A DNA stretch of 64,000 bases from Pseudohongiella nitratireducens (lineage in GTDB: Bacteria > Pseudomonadota > Gammaproteobacteria > Pseudomonadales > Pseudohongiellaceae): the NCBI RefSeq assembly GCF_001642735.1, contig NZ_LWHM01000016.1, positions 170,860 to 234,859 on the forward strand, read 5' to 3'. The notes under the pieces were generated by a model. That model did no database searches, was not told where the DNA came from, and saw nothing but the letters and a program-made list of their open reading frames with translations. This document shows positions 46,164 through 55,562 of this stretch, piece after piece. Position 1 is the stretch's first letter, and each line of letters starts with the position of its first letter. The position numbers and the translations under genes were made by a program.

Positions 46164-48017
46164 ATGTCTGATTCGCGCCTGAGTTCTCCTCAACACGGCC
46201 TGAAAGCGCTTATTGCCAAAGGCAAGGAACAAAGCTATCTGACCTACGCCGAGGTCAACGATCATCTCCCCGATACGATCTCCGACCCGGATCAGGTTGA
46301 AGATATTATCCAGATGATTAATGACATGGGCATCAAGGTATTCGAAACCGCGCCCGATGTCGACTCTTTGTTGCTGAACGATGGCGACGACGAGAGTGGC
46401 ACTGACGAACTGGCCGCGGCTGAAGCTGCAGCTGCGCTTGCTGCCGTCGAAAACGAAGCTGGACGCACCACTGACCCGGTACGCATGTACATGCGTGAAA
46501 TGGGTACAGTAGAGCTGCTGACTCGCGAAGGCGAGATCGTCATTGCCAAGCGCATTGAAGAAGGCCTGCGTGAGCTAATGCATTCCATGGCGGCTTATCC
46601 CGGCGTGGTCGAGCACGTACTGGACGAATATGCCCTGGTCGCCTCCGAAGAGCGTCGCCTCACTGACATTATCACCGGCTACCTCGAAGTAGACGATGAC
46701 GACGTGCCAGCCGCCTCTTCAGCCAGTGCTGTCAGCGACAGCAGTGACGATGATGATTCCGTTCCTGTCGACAGTAATGACGATGAGGAAGAAACAACCT
46801 CGGGTCCGGATCCGGAAGAAGCCCGTCTGAAGTTTGAAGAGTTGCGCAAGCAGTTTGAAAAAACTGAAGCCGCTATCAAAAAGAACGGTCGGGCGAACAA
46901 GAAAACCCGCGCTGAACTGGATGCGCTGGGCGAGCTGTTCAAAACCTTCAAGCTGACACCCAAGCTGTTTGATAACCTGGTTAATTCTGCCCGCGTCGCT
47001 CTGTTCCGTGTGCGTCGTCACGAGCGCACCATCATGAATCTCTGTATTCGTGAAGCCGGTATGCCACGCAAAACATTCGTCACCAGTTTCCCAAGCAATG
47101 AAACTGACGAAGCCTGGATTGACCCTTATCTGAAAAAGAAAGAGCCCTGGGCTGCCAAACTGGCAGATGTGGCTGATGAAGTCCGCCGTAGCCAGCGCAA
47201 ACTGGCCGTGATGGCGGAAAACGCCGGCCTGTCGGTTTCCGACATTAAGGAAATCAACCGTGGCATGTCTATTGGCGAGGCGAAATCACGTCGCGCCAAG
47301 AAGGAAATGGTAGAGGCAAACCTGCGCCTGGTGATCTCGATTGCCAAGAAGTACACCAACCGCGGTCTGCAATTCCTGGACTTGATTCAGGAAGGCAACA
47401 TCGGTCTGATGAAGGCGGTCGACAAGTTCGAATACCGTCGTGGATACAAGTTCTCGACTTATGCCACCTGGTGGATTCGTCAGGCCATTACCCGCTCTAT
47501 TGCGGACCAGGCACGCACCATCCGTATTCCGGTACACATGATCGAAACCATCAACAAGCTGAATCGTATCAGCCGTCAGATGGTTCACGAAAAAGGCCGC
47601 GAGCCTACCCCGGAAGAGCTGGGCGAGCGCATGGACATGACGGAAGACAAAGTCCGCCGTGTGCTGAAAATCGCTAAAGAGCCCATCTCCATGGAGACGC
47701 CGATCGGTGATGATGAAGACTCACACCTGGGCGATTTCATTGAGGACACCACGGTTGAATCACCGGTCGACTCTTCTATCGAAGAAGGCCTGCGTGAAGC
47801 CACCAAGGAAGTGCTGAACAGCCTGACTGCTCGCGAAGCCAAAGTCCTGCGTATGCGTTTTGGTATTGATATGAATACGGACCATACCCTGGAAGAAGTG
47901 GGCAAGCAGTTTGATGTGACGCGCGAGCGTATTCGTCAGATTGAGGCGAAAGCGCTGCGTAAGTTGCGTCATCCAACGCGTTCGGATCATTTGCGTAGCT
48001 TCCTGGATGAGCAGTGA
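46164..48017 (+). CDS. rpoD: RNA polymerase primary sigma factor (sigma-70)
   Basis: Housekeeping sigma factor. The start at ATG 46164 ([20 protein letters not shown]) gives 617 residues (613 in E. coli); a TTG at 46140 is also open. Region 1.1 is at the N-terminus, 1.2 in [19 protein letters not shown], then an acidic non-conserved region (about 180-230, Ser/Asp-rich). Region 2 includes [20 protein letters not shown] and [20 protein letters not shown], region 3 follows, and region 4.2 holds [20 protein letters not shown]. Ends near LRSFLDEQ. Followed by a terminator. Confidence 0.98.
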   Translation: MSDSRLSSPQHGLKALIAKGKEQSYLTYAEVNDHLPDTISDPDQVEDIIQMINDMGIKVFETAPDVDSLLLNDGDDESGTDELAAAEAAAALAAVENEAGRTTDPVRMYMREMGTVELLTREGEIVIAKRIEEGLRELMHSMAAYPGVVEHVLDEYALVASEERRLTDIITGYLEVDDDDVPAASSASAVSDSSDDDDSVPVDSNDDEEETTSGPDPEEARLKFEELRKQFEKTEAAIKKNGRANKKTRAELDALGELFKTFKLTPKLFDNLVNSARVALFRVRRHERTIMNLCIREAGMPRKTFVTSFPSNETDEAWIDPYLKKKEPWAAKLADVADEVRRSQRKLAVMAENAGLSVSDIKEINRGMSIGEAKSRRAKKEMVEANLRLVISIAKKYTNRGLQFLDLIQEGNIGLMKAVDKFEYRRGYKFSTYATWWIRQAITRSIADQARTIRIPVHMIETINKLNRISRQMVHEKGREPTPEELGERMDMTEDKVRRVLKIAKEPISMETPIGDDEDSHLGDFIEDTTVESPVDSSIEEGLREATKEVLNSLTAREAKVLRMRFGIDMNTDHTLEEVGKQFDVTRERIRQIEAKALRKLRHPTRSDHLRSFLDEQ

Positions 48018-48060
48018 TCGGTTGCTGATTCAGACATGGCGTTGAGTTGACGCTGAATGA

Positions 48061-48090
48061 CAAAGGGGCCTTCTGGCTCCTTTGTTGTTT
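48061..48090 (+). terminator. Rho-independent terminator after rpoD
   Basis: CAAAGGGGCC-TTCT-GGCTCCTTTG, a 10-base stem with one G-T wobble, is followed by TTGTTT. It lies 43 bases after the rpoD stop. Confidence 0.75.
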
Positions 48091-48122
48091 CTGGGCGGGT
48101 GGTTTGCACTTTGACGGAGAGC

Positions 48123-48290
48123 GGTCAGGGTGTCATGAATCAGGTTGCAGACGACCACAGCATCTCGGGGATCGCTCGGCGGTCGAAAACTCAGCCTGCG
48201 GCTTCAGACAGTTCGACCGCGTTTTCGAGCGATCCCCGAAATGCTAAGCGTGATCTGATTGTCTGAAACCTGATTCATGACACCCTGACC
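48123..48290. repeat. Fold-back repeat element 1 (168 bases, gene-free)
   Basis: The outer 24 bases (48123-48146) are an exact reverse complement of 48267-48290. Inside, AGCAT-x-TCGGGGATCGCTCG and GCGGTCGAA also recur inverted, so the right arm is the left arm with two short extra pieces (about 10 and 6 bases). The loop is about 24 bases. The whole would fold into one long hairpin. No reading frame of note. A related half arm is at 6651-6697. Confidence 0.85.
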
Positions 48291-48358
48291 TTGTGCTGCG
48301 TCGGCTGTGTTTTTGGGGCCCCCATACCGTGCCCATAAATAATGGCAGTCGCCCAACT

Positions 48359-48633
48359 CTGATTCTTTTCCTGAGCCAATGCCACCTATTGACTCGAACG
48401 TCAATTTCCCTGATTCCTGGCACCCCAAGTCATAGTTATGCTGTGCAGACTCTGGGCAATCAGACCACGCTTTTCCTTTTGACGAACATCCGAAAGAGCG
48501 GGCGAATTGTTTGAGCCGCCAGGCGAGTTTTCGCACGCCGGATGTTGGGCTAAAGGAAGTGGTCGCACAGAGTCTGCACAGCATAACTATGACGTAGCCC
48601 AGACAGGTGGTATTGGCTCAGGAAAAGAATCAG
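48359..48633. repeat. Fold-back repeat element 2 (275 bases, gene-free)
   Basis: The outer 29 bases (48359-48387) match the reverse complement of 48605-48633 except for one base, and a second pair, 48429-48454 with 48568-48593, is a perfect 26-base inverted repeat. Further in, TTCCTTT...AACATCCG pairs with CGGATGTT...AAAGGAA. The arms differ in the length of inner loops. Different sequence from element 1 but the same design. Together with element 1 it fills nearly all of the 665-base gap between rpoD and the next gene. Confidence 0.85.
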
Positions 48634-48682
48634 TGCTACATTCAATGCATAAAAACAACAGCAGTGCAGGGGGTTCCGCCGG

Positions 48683-50230
48683 GTGGAAGAGATATTTGCA
48701 GGCATAGATTACCTTTTGGGGTTGATTGGCCCCTTCTCTGACGCTGTCTGGGCCTTCCCCACGCAATTTCCCTTCTATCAGCAGATTCCTGTTCTTGGCA
48801 ACCTATCTCTGCCCGTGCTGATTCTGTTTGGTGCCGGCATCTACTTTACGGTTCGCATGCGTGGCGTGCAGTGGCTGGCATTAACGCGGGCGATTCCGAT
48901 CATGATGCGACAGCAACAGCATACGACGGGCATTTCTTCACTGGCCGCTTTTTTGCTGGGGCTGGCGATGCGGGCGGGACCGGGCAATATTGTCGGGGTG
49001 ACAGGAGCGATCAGTGTTGGCGGCCCGGGTGCGCTATTCTGGATGTGGGTGGCGGCGCTGTTTGGTATGGCAACGGCGTTTACCGAATCGGTGCTGTCGC
49101 AGATCTACAAAGAAAAAGCGGATGATACCTTTGTTGGTGGTATGCCGTTTTATGGCCAACGTCTGCTGGGCAATCATCGTTTTCTCGGCTATGTACTGGC
49201 GCTTGCGTTTATTACCTACGCCCTGTTCAACGTGCCAGCCCAAACATTTAATGTATTCACGGCGGTTGGCCTGGTGGCAGAAACCGGGTCGGGTATGGAA
49301 GTCTCCCGCCAGTCGCCACTATACGTCACCATTGCTATCCTGTTGATCGCCAGTTGTGCCTGGCTGATTCTCGGTGGCATTCACCGCGTGATCCGTTACA
49401 CCAACGTCATCGTTCCCGTGATGGCCGTCATTTTTGCCGGGATCTCACTGATCATCATGCTGATCAATTTGACGACCCTGCCAGACTTTTTTGCTCTGGT
49501 CTTCACCCAGGCGATTTCCCCTGATGCCTTATTTGGTGGTGCCATTGGTGCTACGATTGCCGAAGGTGTGCGTCGCGGACTGATGTCTAATGAAGCCGGT
49601 CAGGGAACGATCACCATGGCAGCAGCAGCAGCGGACACCCGGCACCCTTGTGAGCAGGGGCTGGTGCAAAGCCTGGGCGTGTTCTTCGATACCATCATCA
49701 TCTGTACCTTAACCGGGTTTATTGTTGTACTGGCTCATCTTTGGGCCGATACTGAAACCAGCGCAGCCTGGGCTTCACTGAGCGCTGATCGTTTGGGCAC
49801 ATACATCAGTTCGGTACAGGCGCTGACACCAGAAGGACTCATCTCTGCCATTACGATCATTCTCGCTACCTGTTATGCACTGTTTGCCTTCACAACATTG
49901 CTCGGCATGATCTCCTTTGCCGAAATTGCCGCCAATCTTATCTCGCGCTCGCACCGGTTTATTCTGACGATACGTCTGCTTGGGTCATTGTTCTTTGTGC
50001 CCTTTGGCGCTTTTACCGTACTCGCCGGTCTGGAACTGGGCAACCTCTGGACCATTACTGATCTGACCAATATCACCATGGTGTACCTGAACTTCCCTTT
50101 ATTGTTATTGGGAGCACCGCTGGTGAGCAAGGCACTGGCGGATTATCGGCAAGCGCCTGAGCGTCGTTTTAATTCCGACGTCGCACTGGGGCTGAAAACA
50201 CCCTATTGGTCAGCGACGCCAACCCCATGA
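48683..50230 (+). CDS. Sodium:alanine symporter (AGCS family)
   Basis: Na+-coupled amino acid importer, LeuT-fold-like. Eleven or so membrane helices; the family blocks are AMRAGPGNIVGVTGAISVGG, FWMWVAALFGMATAFTESVL, the loop GGMPFYG, and SNEAGQGTITMAAAAAD in the middle, followed by HPCEQGLVQ. The start is GTG at 48683 with an AGGGGG site ten bases before. 515 residues. The substrate (Ala, Gly or a relative) is set only to family level. It starts just after fold-back element 2. Confidence 0.9.
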   Translation: MEEIFAGIDYLLGLIGPFSDAVWAFPTQFPFYQQIPVLGNLSLPVLILFGAGIYFTVRMRGVQWLALTRAIPIMMRQQQHTTGISSLAAFLLGLAMRAGPGNIVGVTGAISVGGPGALFWMWVAALFGMATAFTESVLSQIYKEKADDTFVGGMPFYGQRLLGNHRFLGYVLALAFITYALFNVPAQTFNVFTAVGLVAETGSGMEVSRQSPLYVTIAILLIASCAWLILGGIHRVIRYTNVIVPVMAVIFAGISLIIMLINLTTLPDFFALVFTQAISPDALFGGAIGATIAEGVRRGLMSNEAGQGTITMAAAAADTRHPCEQGLVQSLGVFFDTIIICTLTGFIVVLAHLWADTETSAAWASLSADRLGTYISSVQALTPEGLISAITIILATCYALFAFTTLLGMISFAEIAANLISRSHRFILTIRLLGSLFFVPFGAFTVLAGLELGNLWTITDLTNITMVYLNFPLLLLGAPLVSKALADYRQAPERRFNSDVALGLKTPYWSATPTP

Positions 50231-50306
50231 TCTGGCTGAGGAAAGCGCCATTTTGGTGCAACTGATCTTTGACAGCTGTTATTGCTCCTTTGCTGTAAAA
50301 AAGACT

Positions 50307-50335
50307 TTGTCTTCCAGAAAATTCAATTATATTAT
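50307..50335 (+). promoter_or_regulatory. Promoter for the sodium:solute symporter
   Basis: TTGTCT (50307-50312), a 17-base spacer and TATTAT (50330-50335), 95 bases before the start codon. Confidence 0.55.
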
Positions 50336-50429
50336 CCGCCCTTGGCGGCAACAGAGTCTGCAATGGGCAGACGGCCACAGACCAGTATGAATTATCCCGA
50401 TATTTTTCAACCACACTCAGGGGTCGTTT

Positions 50430-51881
50430 ATGTTGCTCACCTTGGTTGTCCTGTATTTGCTGTTTTCCATCGGCCTCGGTGTCGTCGCCGCCCGCCGCGT
50501 TCACTCCGCTAACGATTACATTACCGCCGGGCGCAGCCTGCCCATGTCCATGGTAATCGCCATGGTGTTCGCCACCTGGTTCGGTGCTGAAACCGTCCTG
50601 GGCATCTCGGCCACCTTTCTGGATGAAGGCTTTCGTGGGCTGATCTCCGACCCGCTAGGCGCTGCACTTTGCCTGGTGCTTTTTGGCTTGATCTATGCCC
50701 TGCCTCTGTATCGGCTGAACCTGCTGACCCTGGGCGACTATTTTCATGTGCGCTACAACAAGCGTTCAGAGATGATTCTGTCTTTCTGTATTGTGCTTTC
50801 CTACCTGGGCTGGGTGTCTGCCCAGATCACCGCCCTGGGACTGGTTTTCAATGTGCTCTCCGATGATCTGATTTCCATTCAGGCTGGCATGCTGATTGGC
50901 GCGGCCGTGGTGCTCACTTACACGCTGCTGGGCGGCATGTGGTCGGTTGCAGTGACCACCTGCCTGCAAATGGTGGTGATTGTGGTTGGCCTGCTGCTGG
51001 TGACAGCAACCGCCAGTGATATGGCTGGCGGCGTCAGCTACGTTATCAGTGAGGCGGCAGCGGCCGGAAAGCTGGAATGGTTGCCCACACTAGACATGGT
51101 GGACCTGCTGGGCTGGCTGGCAGCACTGTTTACCCTGGCACTGGGTTCGATCCCGCAACAAGACGTGTTTCAGCGTGTGAACACATCCCGTAATGAGCGC
51201 GTGGCGGTCTGGGGGACCACCATAGGCGGGCTGGGTTATTTCTTTTTTGCGGCCATCCCGTTAATTCTGGCATTCAGTGCCAGCCTGATTGACCCGGAAC
51301 TGACCGCGCGCCTGATGGCCGACGACACACAACTGGTGCTGCCCACCTTTGTCGCAGTCTACATGCCGACCTGGCTGCAGGTGGTGTTCTTTGGCGCCCT
51401 GCTCTCGGTCATCATGAGCACAGCCTCCGGCACCCTGCTGGCACCGTCTGTAACCTTCACAGAGAACATCCTGCGCAACTTTCTACCCGAGATGACTGAC
51501 AGCAAGCTGTTGCTCTACACGCGGCTCACCGTTGCGGTATTCACGGTACTGGTGGTCATCAATGCCAGCACCTCAGACGGCAATATCCACAGCATGGTGG
51601 AAAACGCCTATCGTATTACCCTGGCCGGCGTGTTTGTCCCGCTGACGGCAGGGCTGTTCTGGCGCAAGGCCAGCAATACCGGCTGCGCCTGGTCCATTGG
51701 TCTGGGCCTGGGAAGCTGGCTGCTGCTGGAGTTCACCTACCCGGATATCCCGTTTGAGCCACAGTTCGTTGGCCTGGCTTTCAGCCTGGCGGGCATGATT
51801 GTGGGTTCCGCACTGCGGCCCAACCCTTATGAGGAAAAGGACCAGGGGCTGGCGGTCGCGAGGAGTACCGGGGAATATTGA
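50430..51881 (+). CDS. Sodium:solute symporter (SSS family)
   Basis: Na+-coupled carrier with about 13 membrane helices. Family marks: the early SANDYITAGRSLPMSMVIAM, WFGAETVLGIS and the middle helix LYALPLYRLNLLTLGDYFHV, then SIPQQDVFQRVNTSRNE, which is the SSS signature region, and STASGTLLAPSVTFTENIL. 483 residues. No neighbour names the substrate. It has its own promoter and is followed after 24 bases by the peroxidase-like gene, which starts a separate frame. Confidence 0.88.
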   Translation: MLLTLVVLYLLFSIGLGVVAARRVHSANDYITAGRSLPMSMVIAMVFATWFGAETVLGISATFLDEGFRGLISDPLGAALCLVLFGLIYALPLYRLNLLTLGDYFHVRYNKRSEMILSFCIVLSYLGWVSAQITALGLVFNVLSDDLISIQAGMLIGAAVVLTYTLLGGMWSVAVTTCLQMVVIVVGLLLVTATASDMAGGVSYVISEAAAAGKLEWLPTLDMVDLLGWLAALFTLALGSIPQQDVFQRVNTSRNERVAVWGTTIGGLGYFFFAAIPLILAFSASLIDPELTARLMADDTQLVLPTFVAVYMPTWLQVVFFGALLSVIMSTASGTLLAPSVTFTENILRNFLPEMTDSKLLLYTRLTVAVFTVLVVINASTSDGNIHSMVENAYRITLAGVFVPLTAGLFWRKASNTGCAWSIGLGLGSWLLLEFTYPDIPFEPQFVGLAFSLAGMIVGSALRPNPYEEKDQGLAVARSTGEY

Positions 51882-51965
51882 GCCAGGTCAGTTAACATCA
51901 GGATAATGTTGTGTTATTTGCTCTCGCACCTTGGCCGATGGAGGCAAACAGATTATATTTCCGGC

Positions 51966-53615
51966 ATGACATTTCTGTTCCCCAGCACAAACCTTCAATG
52001 GGCAAAGACGCAGTTCTTACCGTTGCTAGCCCTGATGATTACCTTGCCGCAGGCGATGGTTTCTCAGGCTACAGAGCCCGATGATCCAGCATGGCGGCGC
52101 TTTCAACATGCACTGGGCGAGCCCGCTGCAATCGGAGTTAATGCCAGCCATAGCATGGCTGACGCCATCACTCGCCCCATCCCTGCTATCAAGCCGGATG
52201 ACATTAATGCCGGGAAATTTTTACTGGGCAATGATCTTTTTCATGAAAACCTGCTGTCCTCAGACGGAACAGCAGCCTGCATCAGTTGCCATGCCGGCCC
52301 AATCAGCGGAACTGACGGCCGGCCCGTTCCTCTTGGCGTGAGCCGGGCAATGGGTCGGTTCAATGCGCTGACCACGTTTAATACCCTGTACAGCTTTCGT
52401 CAGTTCTGGGATGGCAGATCGATCACCTTGGCGGACCAGGCAATAGAACCGGTTATCAGTGAACTGGAGTTTGCCAGCACCCGGGATGCAGCTCTGTCAT
52501 TCCTGCAGAATGATGATCAGTACGTTGAAGCGTTTGAGACCATTTACCCTGATGGCGTCTCGCTAGAGAACATGCAGGATGCCTTGGCACATTTTCAAGC
52601 TATCAACTTTGCTGTCACCAACAGCCCGTTCCAGCAGTACCTTCGCACCCAGCTCCAGCCAAACGGCCATTCAGCCTCAGGCTCCGAAACCCGTGCCATC
52701 ACCGAAGAAGCCCTGCAGGGCTGGGAAACCTTTCAACGAGTCGGATGCACACAGTGCCATAATGGCATTAACCTGGGCGGTAATTCATATCAACGCCTGG
52801 GCACGCTACTCCCCTATTACCCTGAAGTGCGTGAAGCTGATATGAATGATGAAGGCCTTGCGGAACGCTCCGGGCGAGCAAAGGATCGTCACTTTTTTAA
52901 AGTCCCCGGCTTGCACAATGTCGCCATGACGCCGCCGTACTATCACGATGGCAGCGAATCCAGCTTGCGCACCGTTATTCAGGAAATGGGGCGTTTTCAG
53001 CTGGCCCGTGAACTTTCACCCCGGGAAGTCGAGGACATCGCAAGTTTCTTGAAATCCCTGACCGGAAGGCCCTATGGACTCACGCACTGGCAACAAATCA
53101 ACGAACTCGTCACCACCCGAAAACACCCGAATTCAGATACCGCTACCGCAGCCGGCACGTCTCACCGCCAAGCATACCTCGAAGCAGCCCGCGCTCTCCG
53201 GCCATCGTTCCAACTGCTGCAAAACGAGATGCGGCAAGTCAGTCGCGGCAAGACGCCTCACTTTGATTTTCTCCAGTTCCAGCACCGAGAGCTAATCCGA
53301 CTGGCCCGGGCATTGCGCCACCCACCGGCAGACACAGAAGCAGAAGTACAACGATGTCTGCAACCCGTTACGGGAAAACTGCTCCAGCAAGTGTTGGCGC
53401 TGGAGTGGCTAATTGCTGATTTTTTAAGCGCACAGGCCACGCTGGGCATTCTGGCAATCAATACTGAGATCATGGATACAACAAACGAGACTGCGCTTCT
53501 GACAGCAAACGCAGACAAAGATAACCTGGAAGAAATCAGGAGCGAAAGCCTGACAGCAGTAACATCGTCCGAAATTGGCCAGTTGACTGGCATGTTGCTG
53601 GATTGCACTTTATAA
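51966..53615 (+). CDS. Di-heme cytochrome c peroxidase-like protein with a long C-terminal extension
   Basis: Exported protein of the CcpA/MauG family. Start at ATG 51966 gives a signal peptide (FLPLLALMITLPQAMVSQA); a longer frame begins at 51906. Two heme c sites are clear: CISCHAGP (about residue 98) and CTQCHNGIN (about residue 262). Between them are WDGRSITLADQAIEPVIS and later FFKVPGLHNVAMTPPYYHDG, the family's calcium/second-heme region. After about residue 375 there is an extra 170-residue helical tail with no heme motif and no match I recognise. 549 residues. Electron donor and substrate unknown. Confidence 0.85.
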   Translation: MTFLFPSTNLQWAKTQFLPLLALMITLPQAMVSQATEPDDPAWRRFQHALGEPAAIGVNASHSMADAITRPIPAIKPDDINAGKFLLGNDLFHENLLSSDGTAACISCHAGPISGTDGRPVPLGVSRAMGRFNALTTFNTLYSFRQFWDGRSITLADQAIEPVISELEFASTRDAALSFLQNDDQYVEAFETIYPDGVSLENMQDALAHFQAINFAVTNSPFQQYLRTQLQPNGHSASGSETRAITEEALQGWETFQRVGCTQCHNGINLGGNSYQRLGTLLPYYPEVREADMNDEGLAERSGRAKDRHFFKVPGLHNVAMTPPYYHDGSESSLRTVIQEMGRFQLARELSPREVEDIASFLKSLTGRPYGLTHWQQINELVTTRKHPNSDTATAAGTSHRQAYLEAARALRPSFQLLQNEMRQVSRGKTPHFDFLQFQHRELIRLARALRHPPADTEAEVQRCLQPVTGKLLQQVLALEWLIADFLSAQATLGILAINTEIMDTTNETALLTANADKDNLEEIRSESLTAVTSSEIGQLTGMLLDCTL

Positions 53616-53616
53616 T
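53588..53616 (+). promoter_or_regulatory. Promoter for the CAU tRNA
   Basis: A perfect TATAAT at 53611-53616 followed by CCGCC, a GC-rich discriminator typical of stable RNA genes; the -35 (TGGCAT, 53588-53593) is poor. It overlaps the end of the peroxidase gene, 45 bases before the tRNA. Confidence 0.45.
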
Positions 53617-53660
53617 CCGCCTTCTTTTCGCGTTTGTGCATCACAGCTCAAGCACACAAA

Positions 53661-53737
53661 GGGCCCATAGCTCAGTTGGTTAGAGCGCTCGACTCATAAT
53701 CGATCGGTCGCAGGTTCGAGTCCTGCTGGGCCCACCA
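53661..53737 (+). tRNA. tRNA with CAU anticodon, probably tRNA-Ile2 (lysidine-modified)
   Basis: Full cloverleaf with encoded CCA: acceptor GGGCCCA/TGGGCCC, D arm GCTC...GAGC, anticodon loop CTCATAA, and T arm GCAGG TTCGAGT CCTGC. The anticodon CAT could belong to elongator Met or to Ile2. Pairs C4-G69 and C5-G68 in the acceptor stem, which TilS uses to pick Ile2, are present, and the acceptor stem resembles E. coli ileX. Initiator tRNA is excluded because there is no CxA 1-72 mismatch. Only Ile2 would need TilS, outside this window. Confidence 0.9.
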
Positions 53738-53782
53738 CACTCCTTTGGGGTCTAGCGAGAAGTCGGCTCTACCCCAGGCTCC

Positions 53783-54190
53783 TTATTCACCGATGTACTG
53801 AAACAAGGGCGCTTTACCGGCTTTCTTGTCGAACGTCGCCGTTACATCGGCGCCGGCAGCCCGCCCGAGCCAGGCAATCACATGGTCCGGGAAATCAGCG
53901 CCAGACTGGCGATAATCGACCAAGGCACGGCGCACCAGCTCGCGGTCAGCGACCACCAGTTGCTGTGCATCCAGGAGCGCAGCTATTTGGTCGGCTATAT
54001 CGGCCCTGGGTACCTTGTATGCTCGTTGCAGAACCCAGGCCAGTTCGCATAGCGCCATGGTTGAGACAGCGCAGGGCGATTCCGCCGTGCAATGGGTCTC
54101 GATGAAACCCGCCGCAATGCAGTGCTGTTCGGGGTCGCCCTCAGCATCAACCAAGAAACGAACCAGAACGTTAGTGTCCAGGGCTTTCAC
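53783..54190 (-). CDS. vapC: PIN-domain ribonuclease toxin, VapC type
   Basis: Toxin of a type II pair, a Mg-dependent RNase. Acidic residues of the PIN active site are in ALDTNVLVRF (Asp5), CELAWVLQ (Glu), DFPDHVIA and TFDKKAG. 135 residues. Its ATG overlaps the antitoxin stop by four bases, the standard vapBC layout. Target RNA not known; many VapCs cut tRNA or 23S rRNA, and a tRNA gene ends 45 bases from its stop. Confidence 0.92.
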   Translation of the reverse strand: MKALDTNVLVRFLVDAEGDPEQHCIAAGFIETHCTAESPCAVSTMALCELAWVLQRAYKVPRADIADQIAALLDAQQLVVADRELVRRALVDYRQSGADFPDHVIAWLGRAAGADVTATFDKKAGKAPLFQYIGE

Positions 54191-54432
54191 TCGCTGACCG
54201 CCCCGGCCTTAATGGCCTCATCCATTTCCTCGGCAGAGACAGACCGGCCACCACTCTTAATCCGGCCCCTCAGAGCCATCAGGTCGCCCTTGGCCACCGT
54301 AACCCGCAGAACGCCATCGTCACCCATTACCCATGCCAGCTTGTCTCCCCGCTGAACATCCAGCGCCTGCCGGATCTCCCGAGGGATAACCAATTGGCCT
54401 TTTTCGCTTACTGTCGATTCGCCTTTAATCAT
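54187..54432 (-). CDS. vapB: AbrB-type antitoxin, VapB
   Basis: Binds and blocks the toxin and represses its own promoter. The SpoVT/AbrB swapped-hairpin domain is at residues 5-50: STVSEKGQLVIPREIRQAL then GDKLAWVMGDDGVLRVTV. The C-terminal tail (GGRSVSAEEMDEAIKAG) should cover the PIN active site. 81 residues, start ATG 54432 after a GAGG site. Confidence 0.92.
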   Translation of the reverse strand: MIKGESTVSEKGQLVIPREIRQALDVQRGDKLAWVMGDDGVLRVTVAKGDLMALRGRIKSGGRSVSAEEMDEAIKAGAVSE

Positions 54433-54820
54433 TTTCCATTACCTCAAGGATTCTCATGCCGGGGCTTCGTTACTGCTTTAGCAATCGGAGAGGAATCCCC
54501 GAAAATTCCAAGCAGAAGAATCACTACCATACACCTATAACTTTGGCGTCTTACATTCGGTATGTCAACCGGTAAGACGCATCTTCCTAATCAGAGGGTA
54601 GTTTTATATACAATAAATTGAGAGTAAGTCACTGAGTCGGGTGGTGAACTGCGGTGATAGAAACTGCCTTCTCATTGCAAATTTCTGCTCGATCTCTTGT
54701 GCAGCCAGGTGCGGATCTGGAAACTAACCGTCTCTCAGCAATTAGCACACAAAGCATTTGAGCCGATGAAGGTTGATCGATACGATTACTTAAATGCATA
54801 GACTGTCTGGCGCATAAACT
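54433..54820. other. Gene-free AT-rich gap with one hairpin
   Basis: No reading frame of weight on either strand. The region is markedly AT-richer than the housekeeping part. It contains one clear dyad: GCGTCTTAC (54546-54554) and GTAAGACGC (54572-54580), a perfect 9-base stem with a 17-base loop, purpose unknown. The first bases must hold the vapBC promoter. Confidence 0.6.
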
Positions 54821-55283
54821 ATGAAACACATGCTCATAAATATGATGATAGCTATTGTTGCGGGAGTGTTTGTTGGCGCAGCTCAAGCCAGTGATCCCAA
54901 TCGATACCTCAATGACGTTAAAACAGCAGAAGATCCAGATCTGCGGATGCAGCACGCATTTAAAGCCCAACAAATCATGCAATGTAGCTTCTACGCGCAG
55001 ATGGGTGAAATGGAAGCGATTGCAGGGATAATGATTAAGAATATGCGTGTCTATCAAAAGATGGCCGGGGTCTCGGAAGAGGAGGCTTTGCAACAAGCAT
55101 TTAATGCAAGTCGCCACGGAGCCGCTACGGCAAAAGGCTACCTACAAGGCAAGACTTCTGGAAACAGGTGGTGACCTTTCAGAAATCGACGAGCAATTTC
55201 ACATGAATACGGGCAAGGTACTTTATCGGGAGAATTATTGTGCTCAGTGGGCAACGTTTGTGCTAGAAGACTCAGAAGACTGA
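54821..55283 (+). pseudogene. Small exported protein, unrecognised, interrupted by a frameshift
   Basis: The first frame (54821-55174) encodes a signal peptide (MLINMMIAIVAGVFVGAAQA, cut near AQA/SD) and a mature part rich in charged and helical residues (KTAEDPDLRMQHAFKAQQIM, then a single Cys in QCSFYAQ), ending after TSGNRW. A second frame shifted by one base carries the likely continuation, LLETGGDLSEIDEQF to WATFVLEDSED, to 55283. Joined, the protein would be about 153 residues with two cysteines (in CSF and NYCAQ), which could pair. I do not recognise the family. The break is near 55140-55160. AT-rich codon use compared with the housekeeping genes. Confidence 0.5.
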
Positions 55284-55303
55284 TTGGCTTCAAGGTCCAA
55301 TTT

Positions 55304-55445
55304 CTTACTGACAACTTCAGGTACAACTCGTCAATGCCGAGGATGCGGGGCGTCTCGAAGCGGTGCCAGCGCCTCAGGAATTCGGCGCAGGCATTGCAGA
55401 TGTCGCGTACCGTCTTCTCGTCCAGACCGGGCGTGAAGCATGTAC
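55304..55445 (-). pseudogene. ISL3-family transposase remnant
   Basis: On the minus strand the reading FTPGLDEKTVRDICNACAEF followed by RFETPRILGIDELYLK matches the HTH-to-first-catalytic-Asp stretch of ISL3 transposases (typical form GVDEKTIRNIF...RFETPKWMGIDE). Only about 45 codons remain; both ends fade into unrelated DNA and stop codons. So an old insertion decayed here. Confidence 0.65.
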
Positions 55446-55562
55446 ATCAAGAACTCTTATTAAGGTACTGGGTAGAAGCAGTCCAAGAAGACGGAATCGA
55501 TTGTCAGTGTGCACCGATACGAACGTGCTAAAATACTGAATAGTCTTATGTTTATTACATAT

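Noticed and set aside
48204..48584. 126-codon frame in the fold-back region
   Set aside because: Its peptide repeats ESAQHNYD and GGIGSGKES on the opposite strand only because of the inverted repeats; no ribosome site.
48123..48633. Retron non-coding RNA
   Set aside because: The arms suggest a folded RNA, but there is no reverse transcriptase in the window and no typical msr/msd branching guanosine arrangement.
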